DNA of 64,000 nucleotides from Niallia nealsonii (GCF_002835805.1 NZ_PISE01000006.1:17233-81232); one strand, 5' to 3'; counted from the first letter of the stretch, positions 18,101 through 27,333 are shown. Notes: generated from the sequence alone by a model not told the origin. Numbers and translations are program-made.

Positions 18101-18671
18101 CTCGATTTAAATTCCCTTGTGTTTCCACAAGCTTCGTTTCTGCTTTCTTTTTTCTTGTTTTATATTTCAAAACACCAGCAGCTTCTTCAAAAATAGAGCG
18201 CCGTTCTTCTGCTTTGCTATTTAATATTTCTTCTACTTTCCCTTGACTAATAATCGAAAATGCTTCTCTTCCCAAACCGGAATCCATAAACAAATCGACA
18301 ATATCTTTTAAACGGCACGTTTGTTTATTAATAAGATACTCACTATCGCCAGAACGATAGACTCTGCGCGTAATGCTTACTTCGTGAAAGTCAAGGGGGA
18401 GAAAATGATCCTCATTTTCTAATGTTAATGTTACTTCTGCAAAGTTTACGGCATTTCTTGTATCGCTTCCAGCAAAAATAACATCTTCCATTTTGCTTCC
18501 CCTAAGTGACTTTGCAGACTGTTCTCCAAGCACCCAACGTATTGCATCGATAATATTGCTTTTTCCGCTTCCATTTGGGCCGACAACTGCCGTTACGCCT
18601 GGAACAAAATCAACAGAAATACGGTCTGCAAAAGATTTAAAGCCTAAACAATCCAAGCGTTTTAAAAACAT
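15105..18671 (-). CDS. smc: Chromosome partition protein SMC
   Basis: SMC is the ATPase of the SMC-ScpAB condensin that organises and separates chromosomes. The ABC head is split across the ends: Walker A GPNGSGKSNIIDAIRWVLG (about 32-50) and Q-loop at the N-terminus, signature LSGGERALTAIALLFS and Walker B FCILDEVEAALDEANV near 1095-1135. Long coiled coils (about 165-500 and 670-1020) flank a hinge at about 510-650 that contains GSMTGGAIKQK. 1188 residues against 1186 in B. subtilis. It lies 90 bases after rnc and is followed by ftsY. Confidence 0.98.
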   Translation of the reverse strand: MFLKRLDCLGFKSFADRISVDFVPGVTAVVGPNGSGKSNIIDAIRWVLGEQSAKSLRGSKMEDVIFAGSDTRNAVNFAEVTLTLENEDHFLPLDFHEVSITRRVYRSGDSEYLINKQTCRLKDIVDLFMDSGLGREAFSIISQGKVEEILNSKAEERRSIFEEAAGVLKYKTRKKKAETKLVETQGNLNRVNDILSELEGQVEPLKIQASIAKDYLEQKENLEQIEVALMVYDIEEAHQKYQKATNSLEKYKQEELTLSSLLQGKEAKMEEIKNHISALDESIDDLQAVLLLVSEELEKLEGKKEVLKERKKNATQNREQLEKNKLELKNRVDGLEKEKSKQQYLVSNLQVEAAQIEEKLKKNEQNLQLYSENLEEKLETLKSDYFEFLSEQAAAKNESNYIKQQLDTQSRRTTELEADNEKYIRERQSIFGQKQEIIAKIESLSRELEEVNGFLKEKLAVVDQTKAKLEKIEKSMYQSYQFIQQAKSRKEMLEELEEDYAGFFQGVKEVLKARGKSLMGIHGAVAELMQVPKNYSVSMEIALGGSMQHIVVETEANGREAINFLKKNGYGRATFLPMNVIKGKILAESQRRLIENHPSYMGVAAELISYDLKYKEIIGNLLGNVVITKDLKGANEMAKLLQYRSRFVTLEGEIVNPGGSMTGGAIKQKSASILTRKGELEELKQKIFEMEKTSLKWEDQLRNGKELLLIEEDSVGKLRLHEEDLRFQMQGRKDDLKEIEFAERTMNEKLTQYDRNKTDFQKEKETLETRQNELFSLLNEQKQKIVVLEKEIAQLTEQKNKQSVSKDAVSKEIGELRVQDAAKKEQLAHAEEKLAALTFEWDENQKKWGNVTEDLELLSSEMTSSNSGEEYLETAAEQKSAEKKETIQLISSRREERLKLQTALEDLEMETKENRRIHRGMVQALKDEEIKLNRIDVELDTRLSQLREEYLLTYEGAKVDYPLTMEVEVARKKVKLIKLVIEELGTVNLGAIEEYERVSERHDFLLEQKTDLENAKDTLYQVIDEMDDEMTKRFKETFEGIRTHFEPIFQSLFGGGRADLRLTNPEDLLNTGVEIVAQPPGKKLQNLGLLSGGERALTAIALLFSILKIRPVPFCILDEVEAALDEANVFRFSSYLKSYSSETQFIVITHRKGTMEEADVLYGVTMQESGVSKLVSVRISEMDELVAT

Positions 18672-18761
18672 ATCCTCACCCCCAAGTTTTTTTAGTTTGT
18701 CTATTTCCTGCTGTCTTCAAAAGGTGATTGTAGAACTAATATTGTTTTTTATCTCTATCGT

Positions 18762-19526
18762 TTATTTTTCTTTTTTTTGCACAAATTCTTTATTTAAGTC
18801 TGCTTTCAGCATAGCAAGCGCCATTTGAGCAGCATGCTGCTCTGCTTCTTTTTTTGACCGCCCAGTCCCTGTACCAAGTTCATTGCCATTCAATAATACT
18901 TGGGAAATAAACTCTCTATTATGGGCAGGCCCCTTCTCCATTAGAATTCGATATTCAATAGATCCATACGCATCTCTTTGCACATACTCTTGAAGTTGAC
19001 TTTTAAAATCCATCACATGAGAAAAAGCACCGGCATTTATTTTTGGAAAGACTGCCTTATCTAAAAAGGCAATTACAGTATCCATTCCCTGGTCTAAATA
19101 AAGGGCACCGATAAATGCTTCAAAAACATCGGCAAGCAACGCTGGTCTTGTTCTTCCGCCAGTCATTTCTTCTCCCTTTCCGAGTAGCACAAAACTGCCA
19201 AATAATTGGTCGTTTGCAAAAGCAACAAGGGAAGGCTCACATACAATAGCCGCTCTTAATTTCGTTAATTCCCCTTCTGACATCAGTGGATATTTTTTAA
19301 AAAGAAATTGAGAAACAGTCAACTCTAGAACGGCGTCTCCAAGAAATTCAAGTCTTTCATTATCTTCATGCGGCTTTCTTCGATGCTCATTCACATATGA
19401 TGAATGGGTAAAAGCTTGTTTTAGCAATTTTTCATTTTGAAATTCTATACCAAGTTTTAATTGTAGTTCTTTTAATTTTTTTTCATTTGGACGAATAGTT
19501 CGTTTGTCTTTTCCGTTGCCTCGCAT
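18762..19526 (-). CDS. rnc: Ribonuclease III
   Basis: RNase III cuts double-stranded RNA and matures rRNA and scRNA. The catalytic box [14 protein letters not shown] (about 58-71) and the second acidic cluster [15 protein letters not shown] (about 128-142) are intact. The C-terminal dsRNA-binding domain (about 180-250) ends [17 protein letters not shown]. 254 residues. It is the first gene of rnc-smc-ftsY. Two hairpins separate it from acpP upstream, so it may have its own promoter in the 19527-19600 AT-rich stretch. Confidence 0.98.
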   Translation of the reverse strand: MRGNGKDKRTIRPNEKKLKELQLKLGIEFQNEKLLKQAFTHSSYVNEHRRKPHEDNERLEFLGDAVLELTVSQFLFKKYPLMSEGELTKLRAAIVCEPSLVAFANDQLFGSFVLLGKGEEMTGGRTRPALLADVFEAFIGALYLDQGMDTVIAFLDKAVFPKINAGAFSHVMDFKSQLQEYVQRDAYGSIEYRILMEKGPAHNREFISQVLLNGNELGTGTGRSKKEAEQHAAQMALAMLKADLNKEFVQKKEK

Positions 19527-19598
19527 TTTGCCTCCACCTTAAGCTAAGTTTACAATCAATATCAAGTTTAAGTAAAAAAGATAAAAAACGCAAAGAAA

Positions 19599-19623
19599 CT
19601 TGGAAAGTTTTTTTCTTTCCAAG
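19599..19623 (-). terminator. Second hairpin after acpP
   Basis: A perfect stem CTTGGAAAG/CTTTCCAAG (9 bp, 7-base A loop on the minus strand) is followed by TTTCTTTG. It lies about 85 bases past the acpP stop and is a plausible terminator. Confidence 0.6.
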
Positions 19624-19671
19624 CATTTCTATAGGTACCGATATGTTAAAATTTTGAATCAACACACCGGA

Positions 19672-19695
19672 AAAGCTCCGAATAATCGGAGCTTT
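19672..19695 (-). terminator. First hairpin after acpP
   Basis: A perfect 10-bp stem AAAGCTCCGA/TCGGAGCTTT with a 4-base loop begins 12 bases past the acpP stop. The T run is only four bases, so termination may be partial. Confidence 0.65.
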
Positions 19696-19707
19696 AGTGT
19701 TTGCGAC

Positions 19708-19938
19708 TTATCGATTACTTATGTAATTAACAGCATCACCTACTGTAGCAATCTTTTCAGCGTCGTCGTCAGAGATTTCCATGTCAAACTCATCTTCTAA
19801 TTCCATAACAAGTTCCACTACATCAAGAGAATCTGCACCTAAATCATCTTTAAAAGAAGCTTCAAGTGTTACTTCAGATTCTTCTACACCAAGACGATCA
19901 ACAACGATTTTTGTTACACGTTCTAAAACATCTGCCAT
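19708..19938 (-). CDS. acpP: Acyl carrier protein
   Basis: ACP (acpA in B. subtilis) carries growing acyl chains on a phosphopantetheine arm attached to the Ser of [20 protein letters not shown] (about residue 37). The protein is acidic and otherwise a near match to B. subtilis AcpA, with start [17 protein letters not shown] at 19938 and 76 residues. GGAGGTG lies upstream at proper spacing. It is the last gene of fapR-plsX-fabD-fabG-acpP; the 106-base gap after fabG could allow extra control. Two hairpins follow. Confidence 0.98.
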   Translation of the reverse strand: MADVLERVTKIVVDRLGVEESEVTLEASFKDDLGADSLDVVELVMELEDEFDMEISDDDAEKIATVGDAVNYISNR

Positions 19939-20044
19939 TCTTTTCACCTCCCCTCAATGCATTATAGTGTATTTTCGCCAAATAATAAATGCTCTTTTTT
20001 TTACAGTTGCATTAAATCAGCAAAAATCTAAAATTAAATTTGTT

Positions 20045-20788
20045 TTACATATACATACCGCCATCTATATGCAGAGTCTGGCCTGTAATATACCCGCTTT
20101 CTTCCGATGCTAAAAATACAACAGCATTTGCGATATCTTCTGGATTGCCAAATGCCCCTAACGGAATTTGGCCAAGCATCGCCTGTTTTACTTCATCTGT
20201 CAGTTTATCTGTCATATCTGTTGTAATAAAACCTGGGGCAATTGCATTAACGGTAATATTTCTTTGCGCCAATTCTTTTGCAGTTGTTTTTGTAAAGCCG
20301 ATTACTCCTGCTTTTGCTGCCACATAGTTTGCTTGACCAGGATTGCCTGTAACGCCTACAATGGAAGTAATATTAATAATTCGGCCTTTTCTTTGTTTCA
20401 TCATTGGACGAGTAACTGCTTTTGTGCAAAGAAATACTCCTTTTAAGTTCGTATTAATAACATCGTCCCATTCTGTTTCTTTCATGCGCATTAATAAATT
20501 ATCTTTTGTAATGCCTGCATTATTCACGAGAATATCAATCGTGCCAAATGCATCAAGCGTTGTTTTTATCATTTGGCTAACGGAATCTGCATTTGCCACA
20601 TCACATTGAATGACAACAGCTTCTCTTCCTAAGCTTTTAATTTCTGCTACTACTTCATTAGCGCGATCTACGCTTCCTGCATAGTTTACAGCAATATTTG
20701 CTCCTTGTTTTGCAAGTTCAATGGCAATGGATTTGCCGATACCGCGGGAGGCTCCTGTAACTAGTGCTACTTTTCCTTGTAGTTTCAT
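20045..20788 (-). CDS. fabG: 3-oxoacyl-[ACP] reductase FabG
   Basis: FabG reduces 3-oxoacyl-ACP with NADPH in fatty acid elongation. It is a classical short-chain dehydrogenase: cofactor motif [12 protein letters not shown] (about 10-21), NNAG at about 86-89, catalytic Ser in [11 protein letters not shown] and the Tyr-x-x-x-Lys of YVAAKAG (about 152-158), then [10 protein letters not shown]. 247 residues, normal length. It starts one base after the fabD stop, so the two are coupled. Confidence 0.98.
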   Translation of the reverse strand: MKLQGKVALVTGASRGIGKSIAIELAKQGANIAVNYAGSVDRANEVVAEIKSLGREAVVIQCDVANADSVSQMIKTTLDAFGTIDILVNNAGITKDNLLMRMKETEWDDVINTNLKGVFLCTKAVTRPMMKQRKGRIINITSIVGVTGNPGQANYVAAKAGVIGFTKTTAKELAQRNITVNAIAPGFITTDMTDKLTDEVKQAMLGQIPLGAFGNPEDIANAVVFLASEESGYITGQTLHIDGGMYM

Positions 20789-20789
20789 C

Positions 20790-21734
20790 TTAATTCTCCT
20801 CCTTTAACACATTCGCAACAGCTGAACTTGTTTCTTCATCATAAACAGAGTAAATTTTCACTTTACGATCTATTTTTTTGATTAAACCTGCTAATACTTT
20901 TCCAGGTCCAATTTCAATAAATGTATCAACACCTAAATCAATTAGCTTTTGCACAGAATCTTCCCAAAGTACAGAAGAATATAATTGCTCAATTAACAGC
21001 TCTTTTATTTCTTCTTTTTTGCTGATTGGGCTTGCTGTCACATTAGCAATAACAGGAATTTTTGCATCATTCATCGTTATCTCATCCAAAACGCTTGCAA
21101 ATTTGTCTGCTGCCGGCTTCATTAACTCGGAATGAAAAGGACCGCTTACTTCAAGAGGAAGCGCTCTTTTTGCTCCAGCTTCTTTCGCTTTTGCACTTGC
21201 AAGCTCCACACCTTTAGCTGTACCAGAAATGACAATTTGTCCTGGACAGTTTAAATTCGCAAGCTGCACGTCAAAGCCTTCATTTGTAACCGTTTCCGTC
21301 ACATGAATAAGTGCCTCCCGGTCTAATCCTAGAACAGCTGCCATGGCACCTTCACCTTGTGGAACCGCCTCTTGCATAAATTCCCCTCTTTTTCGCACAG
21401 CATACACAGCATCTTCAAAAGATACAACACCACTTGCAACAAGTGCAGAATATTCTCCCAAACTGTGTCCTGCAACATAATCAGCTTTTATGCCCGATTG
21501 CTCAAAATGGGAAAGTAGAGCCATACTTGTTGTAAGCAGTGCTGGCTGTGTATTATGTGTTAAAGTCAATTCCTCTTTTGGTCCTTCAAATATCAATTCA
21601 CTTAAAGGAAAATTTAATTTTTCATCCGCTTTTTTAAACAAAGCTTGTGCTTGTTCAAAATTAGCAGCCAATTCTTTTCCCATGCCTACCGCTTGTGAGC
21701 CTTGCCCAGGAAATACAAACGCAATTTTGCCCAT
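20790..21734 (-). CDS. fabD: Malonyl-CoA:ACP transacylase FabD
   Basis: FabD moves malonyl groups from CoA to [15 protein letters not shown] opens the protein. The nucleophile Ser is in [12 protein letters not shown] (about 91-102) and the catalytic His in GPFHSELM (about 198-205). 314 residues. It lies between plsX and fabG in the FapR-controlled operon. Confidence 0.97.
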   Translation of the reverse strand: MGKIAFVFPGQGSQAVGMGKELAANFEQAQALFKKADEKLNFPLSELIFEGPKEELTLTHNTQPALLTTSMALLSHFEQSGIKADYVAGHSLGEYSALVASGVVSFEDAVYAVRKRGEFMQEAVPQGEGAMAAVLGLDREALIHVTETVTNEGFDVQLANLNCPGQIVISGTAKGVELASAKAKEAGAKRALPLEVSGPFHSELMKPAADKFASVLDEITMNDAKIPVIANVTASPISKKEEIKELLIEQLYSSVLWEDSVQKLIDLGVDTFIEIGPGKVLAGLIKKIDRKVKIYSVYDEETSSAVANVLKEEN

Positions 21735-21803
21735 TCTTAATCTTCCTTTCTCTATTCGCCAATCTCTGTGGCAGTTCTAAAATCTGCCGATAGAAATTCT
21801 TTT

Positions 21804-22784
21804 TTATAATTCAATCGCTTTTTTTATTGTTGTTATCACTTCTGACTTTACGACATCTCTTGCTTGTCTAATCGCATTATAAATAGCGTTGCTGTCTGAT
21901 GACCCATGTGCTTTTATCACTGGCGCATTTAATCCGAACAAGGCAGCACCACCATATTCTGAATAATCAAGTTTAGCCCTCAAACCTTTTAAATCCGGCT
22001 TTAAAACCGCTGCGGCAAGTTTTGACTTCATACTGCTCATCAACGTCCCCTTCAGCATTTTAAAGATGGAAAGAGCCGTTCCTTCAATTGATTTTAAGAC
22101 CATATTGCCTGTAAAGCCATCTGTTACAACCACATCGCAAACACCACTTAACAAATCCCTTGCTTCTACATTGCCAATAAAATTAATTTTTTCCTCTTGC
22201 AATAATTCAAATGTTTTTTTCGTTAATTCATTGCCTTTTTTTTCTTCCGCTCCAATGTTTAATAAACCAACTCTTGGATTTTTAATACCAAGCACGTTTT
22301 CCGTATAAATGCTTCCCATAATGGCATATTGCACTAAATGATTAGGTTTTGCATCCACATTCGCTCCTACATCCAATAAGAGAAAACCATCTCCGCCAAT
22401 TGTTGGGAGTGTCGGAGACAAAGCAGGACGTTCAATACCGTCAATTCGACCAACGACAAATAATCCTGCTGCCATTAAAGCACCGGTATTTCCTGCTGAG
22501 ATAAAAGCATCTGCTCGTCCCTCTTTCACTTCATTCGCTCCAAGCACCATGCTGGCGTTCTTTTTTTTGCGAACAGCACGAACTGGCTCGTCTGTTGCCA
22601 AAATCATTTCTTCTGTATGTAAAATTTCTATTCTATTTTTATCCGTTAAGTAGGAAGTGATTTTCTCTTCATTTCCGATAAGCAAGATTTCGATATCAGG
22701 AAATGCTTGAACAGCTTTCATCGCACCTAATACAATTTCTTTTGGTGCATGATCTCCGCCCATTGCATCAATTGCGATCTTCAT
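21804..22784 (-). CDS. plsX: Phosphate acyltransferase PlsX
   Basis: PlsX makes acyl-phosphate from acyl-ACP, the first step of phospholipid synthesis when paired with PlsY. Family motifs: [19 protein letters not shown] at the start, the [12 protein letters not shown] block near 97, and [16 protein letters not shown] start at 22784 (MKIAIDAM); an alternative ATG two codons upstream (22790) is closer to the AGGA ribosome site. 326 residues. It follows fapR by 19 bases and shares the FapR-regulated promoter. Confidence 0.97.
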   Translation of the reverse strand: MKIAIDAMGGDHAPKEIVLGAMKAVQAFPDIEILLIGNEEKITSYLTDKNRIEILHTEEMILATDEPVRAVRKKKNASMVLGANEVKEGRADAFISAGNTGALMAAGLFVVGRIDGIERPALSPTLPTIGGDGFLLLDVGANVDAKPNHLVQYAIMGSIYTENVLGIKNPRVGLLNIGAEEKKGNELTKKTFELLQEEKINFIGNVEARDLLSGVCDVVVTDGFTGNMVLKSIEGTALSIFKMLKGTLMSSMKSKLAAAVLKPDLKGLRAKLDYSEYGGAALFGLNAPVIKAHGSSDSNAIYNAIRQARDVVKSEVITTIKKAIEL

Positions 22785-22803
22785 AAACATGTTCCTGCTT
22801 TCT

Positions 22804-23367
22804 TTATTTTTTTACGCGATACATTTCAAATTCTCCAACAAAAACTAATTCTGCATTAACAAAGCTCTTTACTTCGACATATGTTCTGCCGGTCTCTGTA
22901 TCTATATTTACCACTTTTGCTTTTGCTATAATTCTTTCGCCTAATTTAACTGATCTGGTAAAATGAATATTCGCTTTAGCAGTCAGAGCAAAATCATCAT
23001 TAATAAGGGCAACAGCTAAGGAATTTGCTTGTGCAAATAAATAATGGCCTCTTGCAATGCCGTTCCGTTTAAACGCATGTTCTTCTTTCACTTCAAAAAT
23101 CGATATAGCGGCATGATCCAGTTCCATATCGATGATTTCCCCTATTACTTCATCCAGCGGCAATGATTTAACTTCATCATCAAATGTTTTTTCTGCCACA
23201 TTCTTTATTCGCTCTCTTAATTCCGGAATCGATAATTCCAAACGATCAAGACGAATGGTTTGTACGCTAACAGAAAATTTTTCCGCCAAATCTTCATCTG
23301 TAATAAAAGGTGTTTCTTTGATCGTCGTGACCAATAATGCTTGGCGCTCTTTTTTATTTCTTCTCAT
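22804..23367 (-). CDS. fapR: Transcriptional repressor FapR
   Basis: FapR represses fatty acid and phospholipid genes and is released by malonyl-CoA. An N-terminal DeoR-like HTH (about 10-45: [20 protein letters not shown]) is joined to a hotdog-fold ligand domain (about 75-187) containing [20 protein letters not shown]. The start at 23367 (MRRNKKERQ) is the family start; the frame extends 3 codons further. A FapR box (23388-23404) lies between its promoter and ATG, so it autoregulates and controls plsX-fabD-fabG-acpP. Confidence 0.98.
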   Translation of the reverse strand: MRRNKKERQALLVTTIKETPFITDEDLAEKFSVSVQTIRLDRLELSIPELRERIKNVAEKTFDDEVKSLPLDEVIGEIIDMELDHAAISIFEVKEEHAFKRNGIARGHYLFAQANSLAVALINDDFALTAKANIHFTRSVKLGERIIAKAKVVNIDTETGRTYVEVKSFVNAELVFVGEFEMYRVKK

Positions 23368-23387
23368 TTGCAACACCGTCCGTGATA

Positions 23388-23404
23388 TTAAGACTAGGTA
23401 CTAA
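23388..23404 (-). promoter_or_regulatory. FapR operator
   Basis: The 17-mer TTAGTACCTAGTCTTAA on the minus strand is a textbook FapR box. It lies 4 bases past the -10 of the fapR promoter, where bound FapR would block RNA polymerase. Confidence 0.92.
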
Positions 23405-23408
23405 TAGT

Positions 23409-23437
23409 AGTATATAATTAAAAAAGGTAGATTGCAA
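23409..23437 (-). promoter_or_regulatory. fapR operon promoter (sigma-A)
   Basis: The minus strand has -35 TTGCAA (23432-23437), a 17-base spacer and -10 TATACT (23409-23414). The whole -35 and most of the spacer lie inside the recG terminator hairpin. Confidence 0.85.
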
Positions 23438-23460
23438 GGAATATTGCACCTACCTTTTTT
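23420..23460 (-). terminator. recG terminator overlapping the fapR promoter
   Basis: A perfect 11-bp stem AAAAAAGGTAG/CTACCTTTTTT (23420-23430 and 23450-23460) has an inner TGCA/TGCA pairing. It ends the recG transcript about 230 bases past its stop. Confidence 0.85.
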
Positions 23461-23516
23461 AGTATAGACAAAGTTCATTTTGTTCACCTTTTCATAGGCT
23501 CTCTTACAATTGCCTA

Positions 23517-23632
23517 TTGATTGTAGGAAGAGGCGTTCGCTTTCCGTGAGGGCAAACGCCGAGTCGCTTCATCGCTTTGCTCCTGTTCAGATCAAAGCTC
23601 TGTTTCGCTAATCCCCCAGCCTCTCCAATCAG
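23517..23632. repeat. GC-rich intergenic repeat-like element in the recG 3' region
   Basis: About 116 bases that, on the minus strand, begin near GATTGGAGAGGCTGGGGGA, contain GACTCGGCGTTTGCC, and end GGAAAGCGAACGCCTC then CTACAATCAA. The pattern of ends resembles the Bacillaceae intergenic repeat at 7743-7828 but the middle differs. GGCGTTCGC and GCAAACGCC inside can fold as a hairpin. It lies between the recG stop and its terminator, so it would be transcribed. Confidence 0.5.
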
Positions 23633-23688
23633 TAAAGTGTTCAAATCAACAATGAGCTTTAACATAGTCTTTTCATCAGAAAAACATC

Positions 23689-25737
23689 CTAATCCAGTTT
23701 TTCTCCTGAAAAAACACCTGTATCTGTTACATATTTTCGCAAGTTTTTATATTCCTCCCCTTCCCAAAATACCGGAGAATCGATAAGCACTGCCGCATCA
23801 TTTCTAGCTGTCTCCAGCGTTCTATAGTCATGGACCATATCTGCCATTTTAAACTCGGGCATCCCACTTTGCTTTTTACCGAAAAAGTCTCCTGGCCCTC
23901 TTAATTCCAAATCCTTTTCACTTAGCACAAACCCATCATTTGTTTCTGTCATAATTTTCATTCGCTCTTTGCCAACATCTGTTTTTGGATCGGCAATCAA
24001 CACACAATAAGATTGGGCATCTCCACGTCCAACACGGCCTCTAAGTTGGTGAAGTTGGGATAGTCCAAATCGCTCTGCATCATATACAAGCATAAAGGTC
24101 GCATTAGGCACATTAACCCCAACTTCCACAACGGTTGTACTGACAAGAACTTGAATTTTATTATCGCTGAATTGTTTCATCATGGCATCTTTTTCATCTG
24201 GATGAAGTTTGCCGTGCATCAAGCCGACTTGATAGCGATTTTGAAAAAACTGTGAGAGTGTTGCGTGCACATCTACTGCATTTTGTAAATCAAGTTTTTC
24301 TGACTCTTCAATAAGTGGGCAAATAACATAACTTTGTCTGCCTTGCGATAATTCCTTTTCCATAAATTGCAGAATTCTTGTTAGCATATCATGTTTTGCC
24401 CAATATGTTTCGATTGTTTTTCGCCCTGCAGGCATTTCATCGATAATACTGACATCCATTTCTCCAAAAACAGTGATGGCAAGAGTTCTTGGTATTGGCG
24501 TTGCTGTCATAAATAAAACATCGGGATTTGTGCCTTTTTCCCGAAGGACTCGCCTTTGATTAACCCCGAATCGATGCTGTTCATCTGTAATAACAAGCCC
24601 TAACGCCTTAAATTCCACCTCCTCTTGAATTAGTGCATGTGTGCCGATTAACACATCAATCTTTCCTTCTTTGAGATGAGCCAACAATTCCCTTCTTCTT
24701 TTGCCTTTTACTGAACTAGTAAGTAATGCGCAGGTAATGCCAAAAGGCTCGAACAGCTTCTGAAGCGACTCCGCATGCTGTTCTGCAAGTATTTCAGTTG
24801 GGACCATGAGCGCACCTTGAAAACCAGCTAAAATAGTTGCATATAACACAACAGCAGCTACCACTGTTTTTCCTGATCCTACGTCCCCCTGAAGAAGACG
24901 ATTCATCCTATATGGCGATTTCATATCTTTTATAATTTCATTTACGACTCTTTTTTGTGCAGAAGTTAAGGGAAATGGCAAGGAGTCGATAAATGCTCTT
25001 AATTGATTAACATCATGATTTTGTGAAATTCCTTTTGAATGTTCTCTTTCATATTTTCTCAATCCTTGCATTTTCAGCTGAAACAATAAAAACTCTTCAT
25101 ACACAAATCGGCGTCTTGCTTGCTTTAGCTCTTCCCTGTCTTTAGGAAAGTGAATAATGCGCAACGCCTCTTTTCTTCTAAGAAGACGATATTTGGTCAA
25201 TAAAGAATCGGGGAAAATTTCTTCTACTTCCCCTTCATATTGGGATAATGCATTGGAAATAAATTTTCTTAGTCCTTTTACCGTAATGCTTCCTTTTACT
25301 GTATATACCGGCTCAAAATCCTGTGCTTTTTGATTGCTGCCAATCTGCAAGTGATTCGCAGTAATTGTTTGTCTATGCTGGTCCCACTTGCCAGTAACAG
25401 TAATTAGTTCATTTACAGCTAATTTACTTTTTAAATAATGCTGATTAAAAAAAACAACACTTATTAAATAGTTCTCTACTAATAGCTTAATGGTTAAACG
25501 GGATCTTTTTTTTCCGTAAAAAACAAGGGATGGTTCACTATGAACCTTCCCTTCTACCGTCACTTTTTCTTCATGTTTGATCTCTTCTAAATTACGCAGC
25601 CGATAGTCTTCATAACGATAAGGGAAGTATTCGAGCAAATCATAAATCGTATCAATATTCATTTCTTCTAACTGCTTTTTTGTTTCAGGACCAATTCCTT
25701 TTAGCTTATCGAGACTTTTGTTTAGTTGTTCATTCAC
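23689..25737 (-). CDS. recG: ATP-dependent DNA helicase RecG
   Basis: RecG remodels stalled replication forks and branches Holliday junctions. N-terminal wedge/OB domain (about 50-160), then helicase motifs: Walker A GDVGSGKTVVAAVVL (about 286), DEQHRFGVNQR, TATPIPRTLA, QLRGRVGRGDAQSYC, and the C-terminal TRG region. I start at the GTG (25737), one base after the sdaAA stop, because this gives 682 residues, the B. subtilis length, and aligns the LKGIGPET start motif. A TTG 7 codons earlier is an alternative. It follows sdaAA directly. Confidence 0.97.
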   Translation of the reverse strand: MNEQLNKSLDKLKGIGPETKKQLEEMNIDTIYDLLEYFPYRYEDYRLRNLEEIKHEEKVTVEGKVHSEPSLVFYGKKRSRLTIKLLVENYLISVVFFNQHYLKSKLAVNELITVTGKWDQHRQTITANHLQIGSNQKAQDFEPVYTVKGSITVKGLRKFISNALSQYEGEVEEIFPDSLLTKYRLLRRKEALRIIHFPKDREELKQARRRFVYEEFLLFQLKMQGLRKYEREHSKGISQNHDVNQLRAFIDSLPFPLTSAQKRVVNEIIKDMKSPYRMNRLLQGDVGSGKTVVAAVVLYATILAGFQGALMVPTEILAEQHAESLQKLFEPFGITCALLTSSVKGKRRRELLAHLKEGKIDVLIGTHALIQEEVEFKALGLVITDEQHRFGVNQRRVLREKGTNPDVLFMTATPIPRTLAITVFGEMDVSIIDEMPAGRKTIETYWAKHDMLTRILQFMEKELSQGRQSYVICPLIEESEKLDLQNAVDVHATLSQFFQNRYQVGLMHGKLHPDEKDAMMKQFSDNKIQVLVSTTVVEVGVNVPNATFMLVYDAERFGLSQLHQLRGRVGRGDAQSYCVLIADPKTDVGKERMKIMTETNDGFVLSEKDLELRGPGDFFGKKQSGMPEFKMADMVHDYRTLETARNDAAVLIDSPVFWEGEEYKNLRKYVTDTGVFSGEKLD

Positions 25738-25738
25738 C

Positions 25739-26617
25739 TTATAATGCAGCTTTACCAAAGATTTCTGCTTCTAGTTTCCGTGCAGTTGGTGTTGCCGCCA
25801 ACCCTCCTTGTGCAGTTTCTTTTAACGAGTTCGGCATCGATTGTCCAATACGGTACATGCTGTCAATTACTTCATCACAAGGAATGCGGCTTGTAATGCC
25901 TGCAAGAGCCATATCTGCTGCTATCATGGCATTTGCTGCCCCCATTGCATTTCTTTTGACACACGGCACTTCTACTAACCCTGCTACAGGATCACATACA
26001 AGCCCTAACATATTCTTTAAAGTAATTGCCATCGCATGGGCACTTTGTTCTGGAGTCCCGCCAGCCATTTCAACAATCGCTGCTGCAGCCATGCCGCTAG
26101 CAGAACCTACTTCCGCTTGGCATCCTCCAGCAGCACCGGAAATGCTAGCGTTATTAGCAACTATAAAACCAAATGCACCTGCTGTAAATAAAAATGCCAA
26201 CATTTGTTCTCTTGTTGGATTTAATTTATTTTTTACTGCAAATAATGTTCCAGGCACCACACCAGCAGAGCCAGCCGTTGGCGTTGCACAGATTGTTCCC
26301 ATTGCTGCATTCACCTCATTTGTTGCAACCGCTTTGCTGACAGCGTCTAAGATAATTTCACCAGATAAGTAATTGCCTTTTTTTATATAATTCTGCAGCA
26401 GAACAGCATCCCCACCTGTTAATCCGGAATGGGAAGACACTCCATTTAACCCCCGTTCAACAGCTTGTTCCATTACTGTTAGATTAATATCCATTTGGGC
26501 GATAATTTCCTCTCTTTTTCTCCCTGTCACTTCGATTTCCTGTAAAATCATTAACTCCGATATCGGTATCCCTTTTGTTTTTGCCATTTCCACTAATTCT
26601 GCCACATTACGGAACAT
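25739..26617 (-). CDS. sdaAA: L-serine dehydratase alpha subunit
   Basis: With SdaAB it forms the Fe-S L-serine dehydratase that converts serine to pyruvate and ammonia. The cluster Cys residues appear in GTICATPTAGSAG, GGCQAEVGSASGMAAA (about 142-157) and CDPVAGLVEVPCVKRN (about 193-208), matching the family. 292 residues against 300 in B. subtilis. It lies 53 bases after sdaAB, and recG begins at its stop. Confidence 0.97.
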   Translation of the reverse strand: MFRNVAELVEMAKTKGIPISELMILQEIEVTGRKREEIIAQMDINLTVMEQAVERGLNGVSSHSGLTGGDAVLLQNYIKKGNYLSGEIILDAVSKAVATNEVNAAMGTICATPTAGSAGVVPGTLFAVKNKLNPTREQMLAFLFTAGAFGFIVANNASISGAAGGCQAEVGSASGMAAAAIVEMAGGTPEQSAHAMAITLKNMLGLVCDPVAGLVEVPCVKRNAMGAANAMIAADMALAGITSRIPCDEVIDSMYRIGQSMPNSLKETAQGGLAATPTARKLEAEIFGKAAL

Positions 26618-26670
26618 ATCAGATTCCTCCCTTTCTCCCTAATCATTAAGATAAATATCAAACTTCTCTA

Positions 26671-27333
26671 TTATTCGACTATTGTCGTTACTTTCTCAAT
26701 TGCCTCCAGGCTTTCAATTTCTTTTAAAATCACTTCATCTATATTTTGATCCACCTCAATTGTCATAAGAGCAAGCATGCCTTTTTCTTTCCGGCTTACT
26801 TCCATATGTCCAATATTGATTTCATATTTTGCTAAAATATTAGATACTTTTGCAATCGCACCAAACTTATCATTATGAACAACCAATATTGCTGGATGAT
26901 GTCCAGATAATCTCAGTTTAAAACCATTTAGTTCTGTTATCTCTATTTTTCCTCCGCCTATAGAGATGCCCACAAGCTCCAGTTCTCCTTGATCGTCTGA
27001 TAAAACAATTTTTGCTGTATTTGGATGTTCAGGAATTGCCTCTTCTACATGAAAAGATACTTCCATCCCAAGATTTTTGGCTAGGTGCAGCGAGTTTTTA
27101 ATTCTTTCGTCAAATGTATCAAAATCAAGTAACCCACCAACAATCGCCACATCTGTTCCATGACCTTTATATGTTTGTGCAAAGGAACCATATAAATGAA
27201 TCGATGCTGTTTTAGGCTGTCGATCAAAAAGGTTTCTTGCCACTCTGCCAATTCTGGCCGCTCCTGCTGTATGAGAGCTTGAAGGACCAATCATCACAGG
27301 CCCGATAATATCAAAAACACTTTTAAATTTCAT
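26671..27333 (-). CDS. sdaAB: L-serine dehydratase beta subunit
   Basis: The beta subunit bears the serine-contacting segment GPVMIGPSSSHTAGAARIGR near its start. A C-terminal ACT domain (about 148-220), which often senses serine, is seen in HPAILVVHNDKFGAIAKVSN. The frame opens earlier, but the start at 27333 (MKFKSVFDI) gives 220 residues, the B. subtilis length. A fakA terminator lies upstream, so sdaAB-sdaAA-recG is one unit. Confidence 0.96.
   Translation of the reverse strand: MKFKSVFDIIGPVMIGPSSSHTAGAARIGRVARNLFDRQPKTASIHLYGSFAQTYKGHGTDVAIVGGLLDFDTFDERIKNSLHLAKNLGMEVSFHVEEAIPEHPNTAKIVLSDDQGELELVGISIGGGKIEITELNGFKLRLSGHHPAILVVHNDKFGAIAKVSNILAKYEINIGHMEVSRKEKGMLALMTIEVDQNIDEVILKEIESLEAIEKVTTIVE

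Noticed and set aside
25680..26372. 230-aa plus-strand frame across recG/sdaAA
   Set aside because: Antisense of sdaAA; Ala/Pro-rich shadow with no family match.
27081..27290. 69-aa minus frame inside sdaAB
   Set aside because: Alternative frame of sdaAB, which has the GPSSSHTAGA motif in its own frame.
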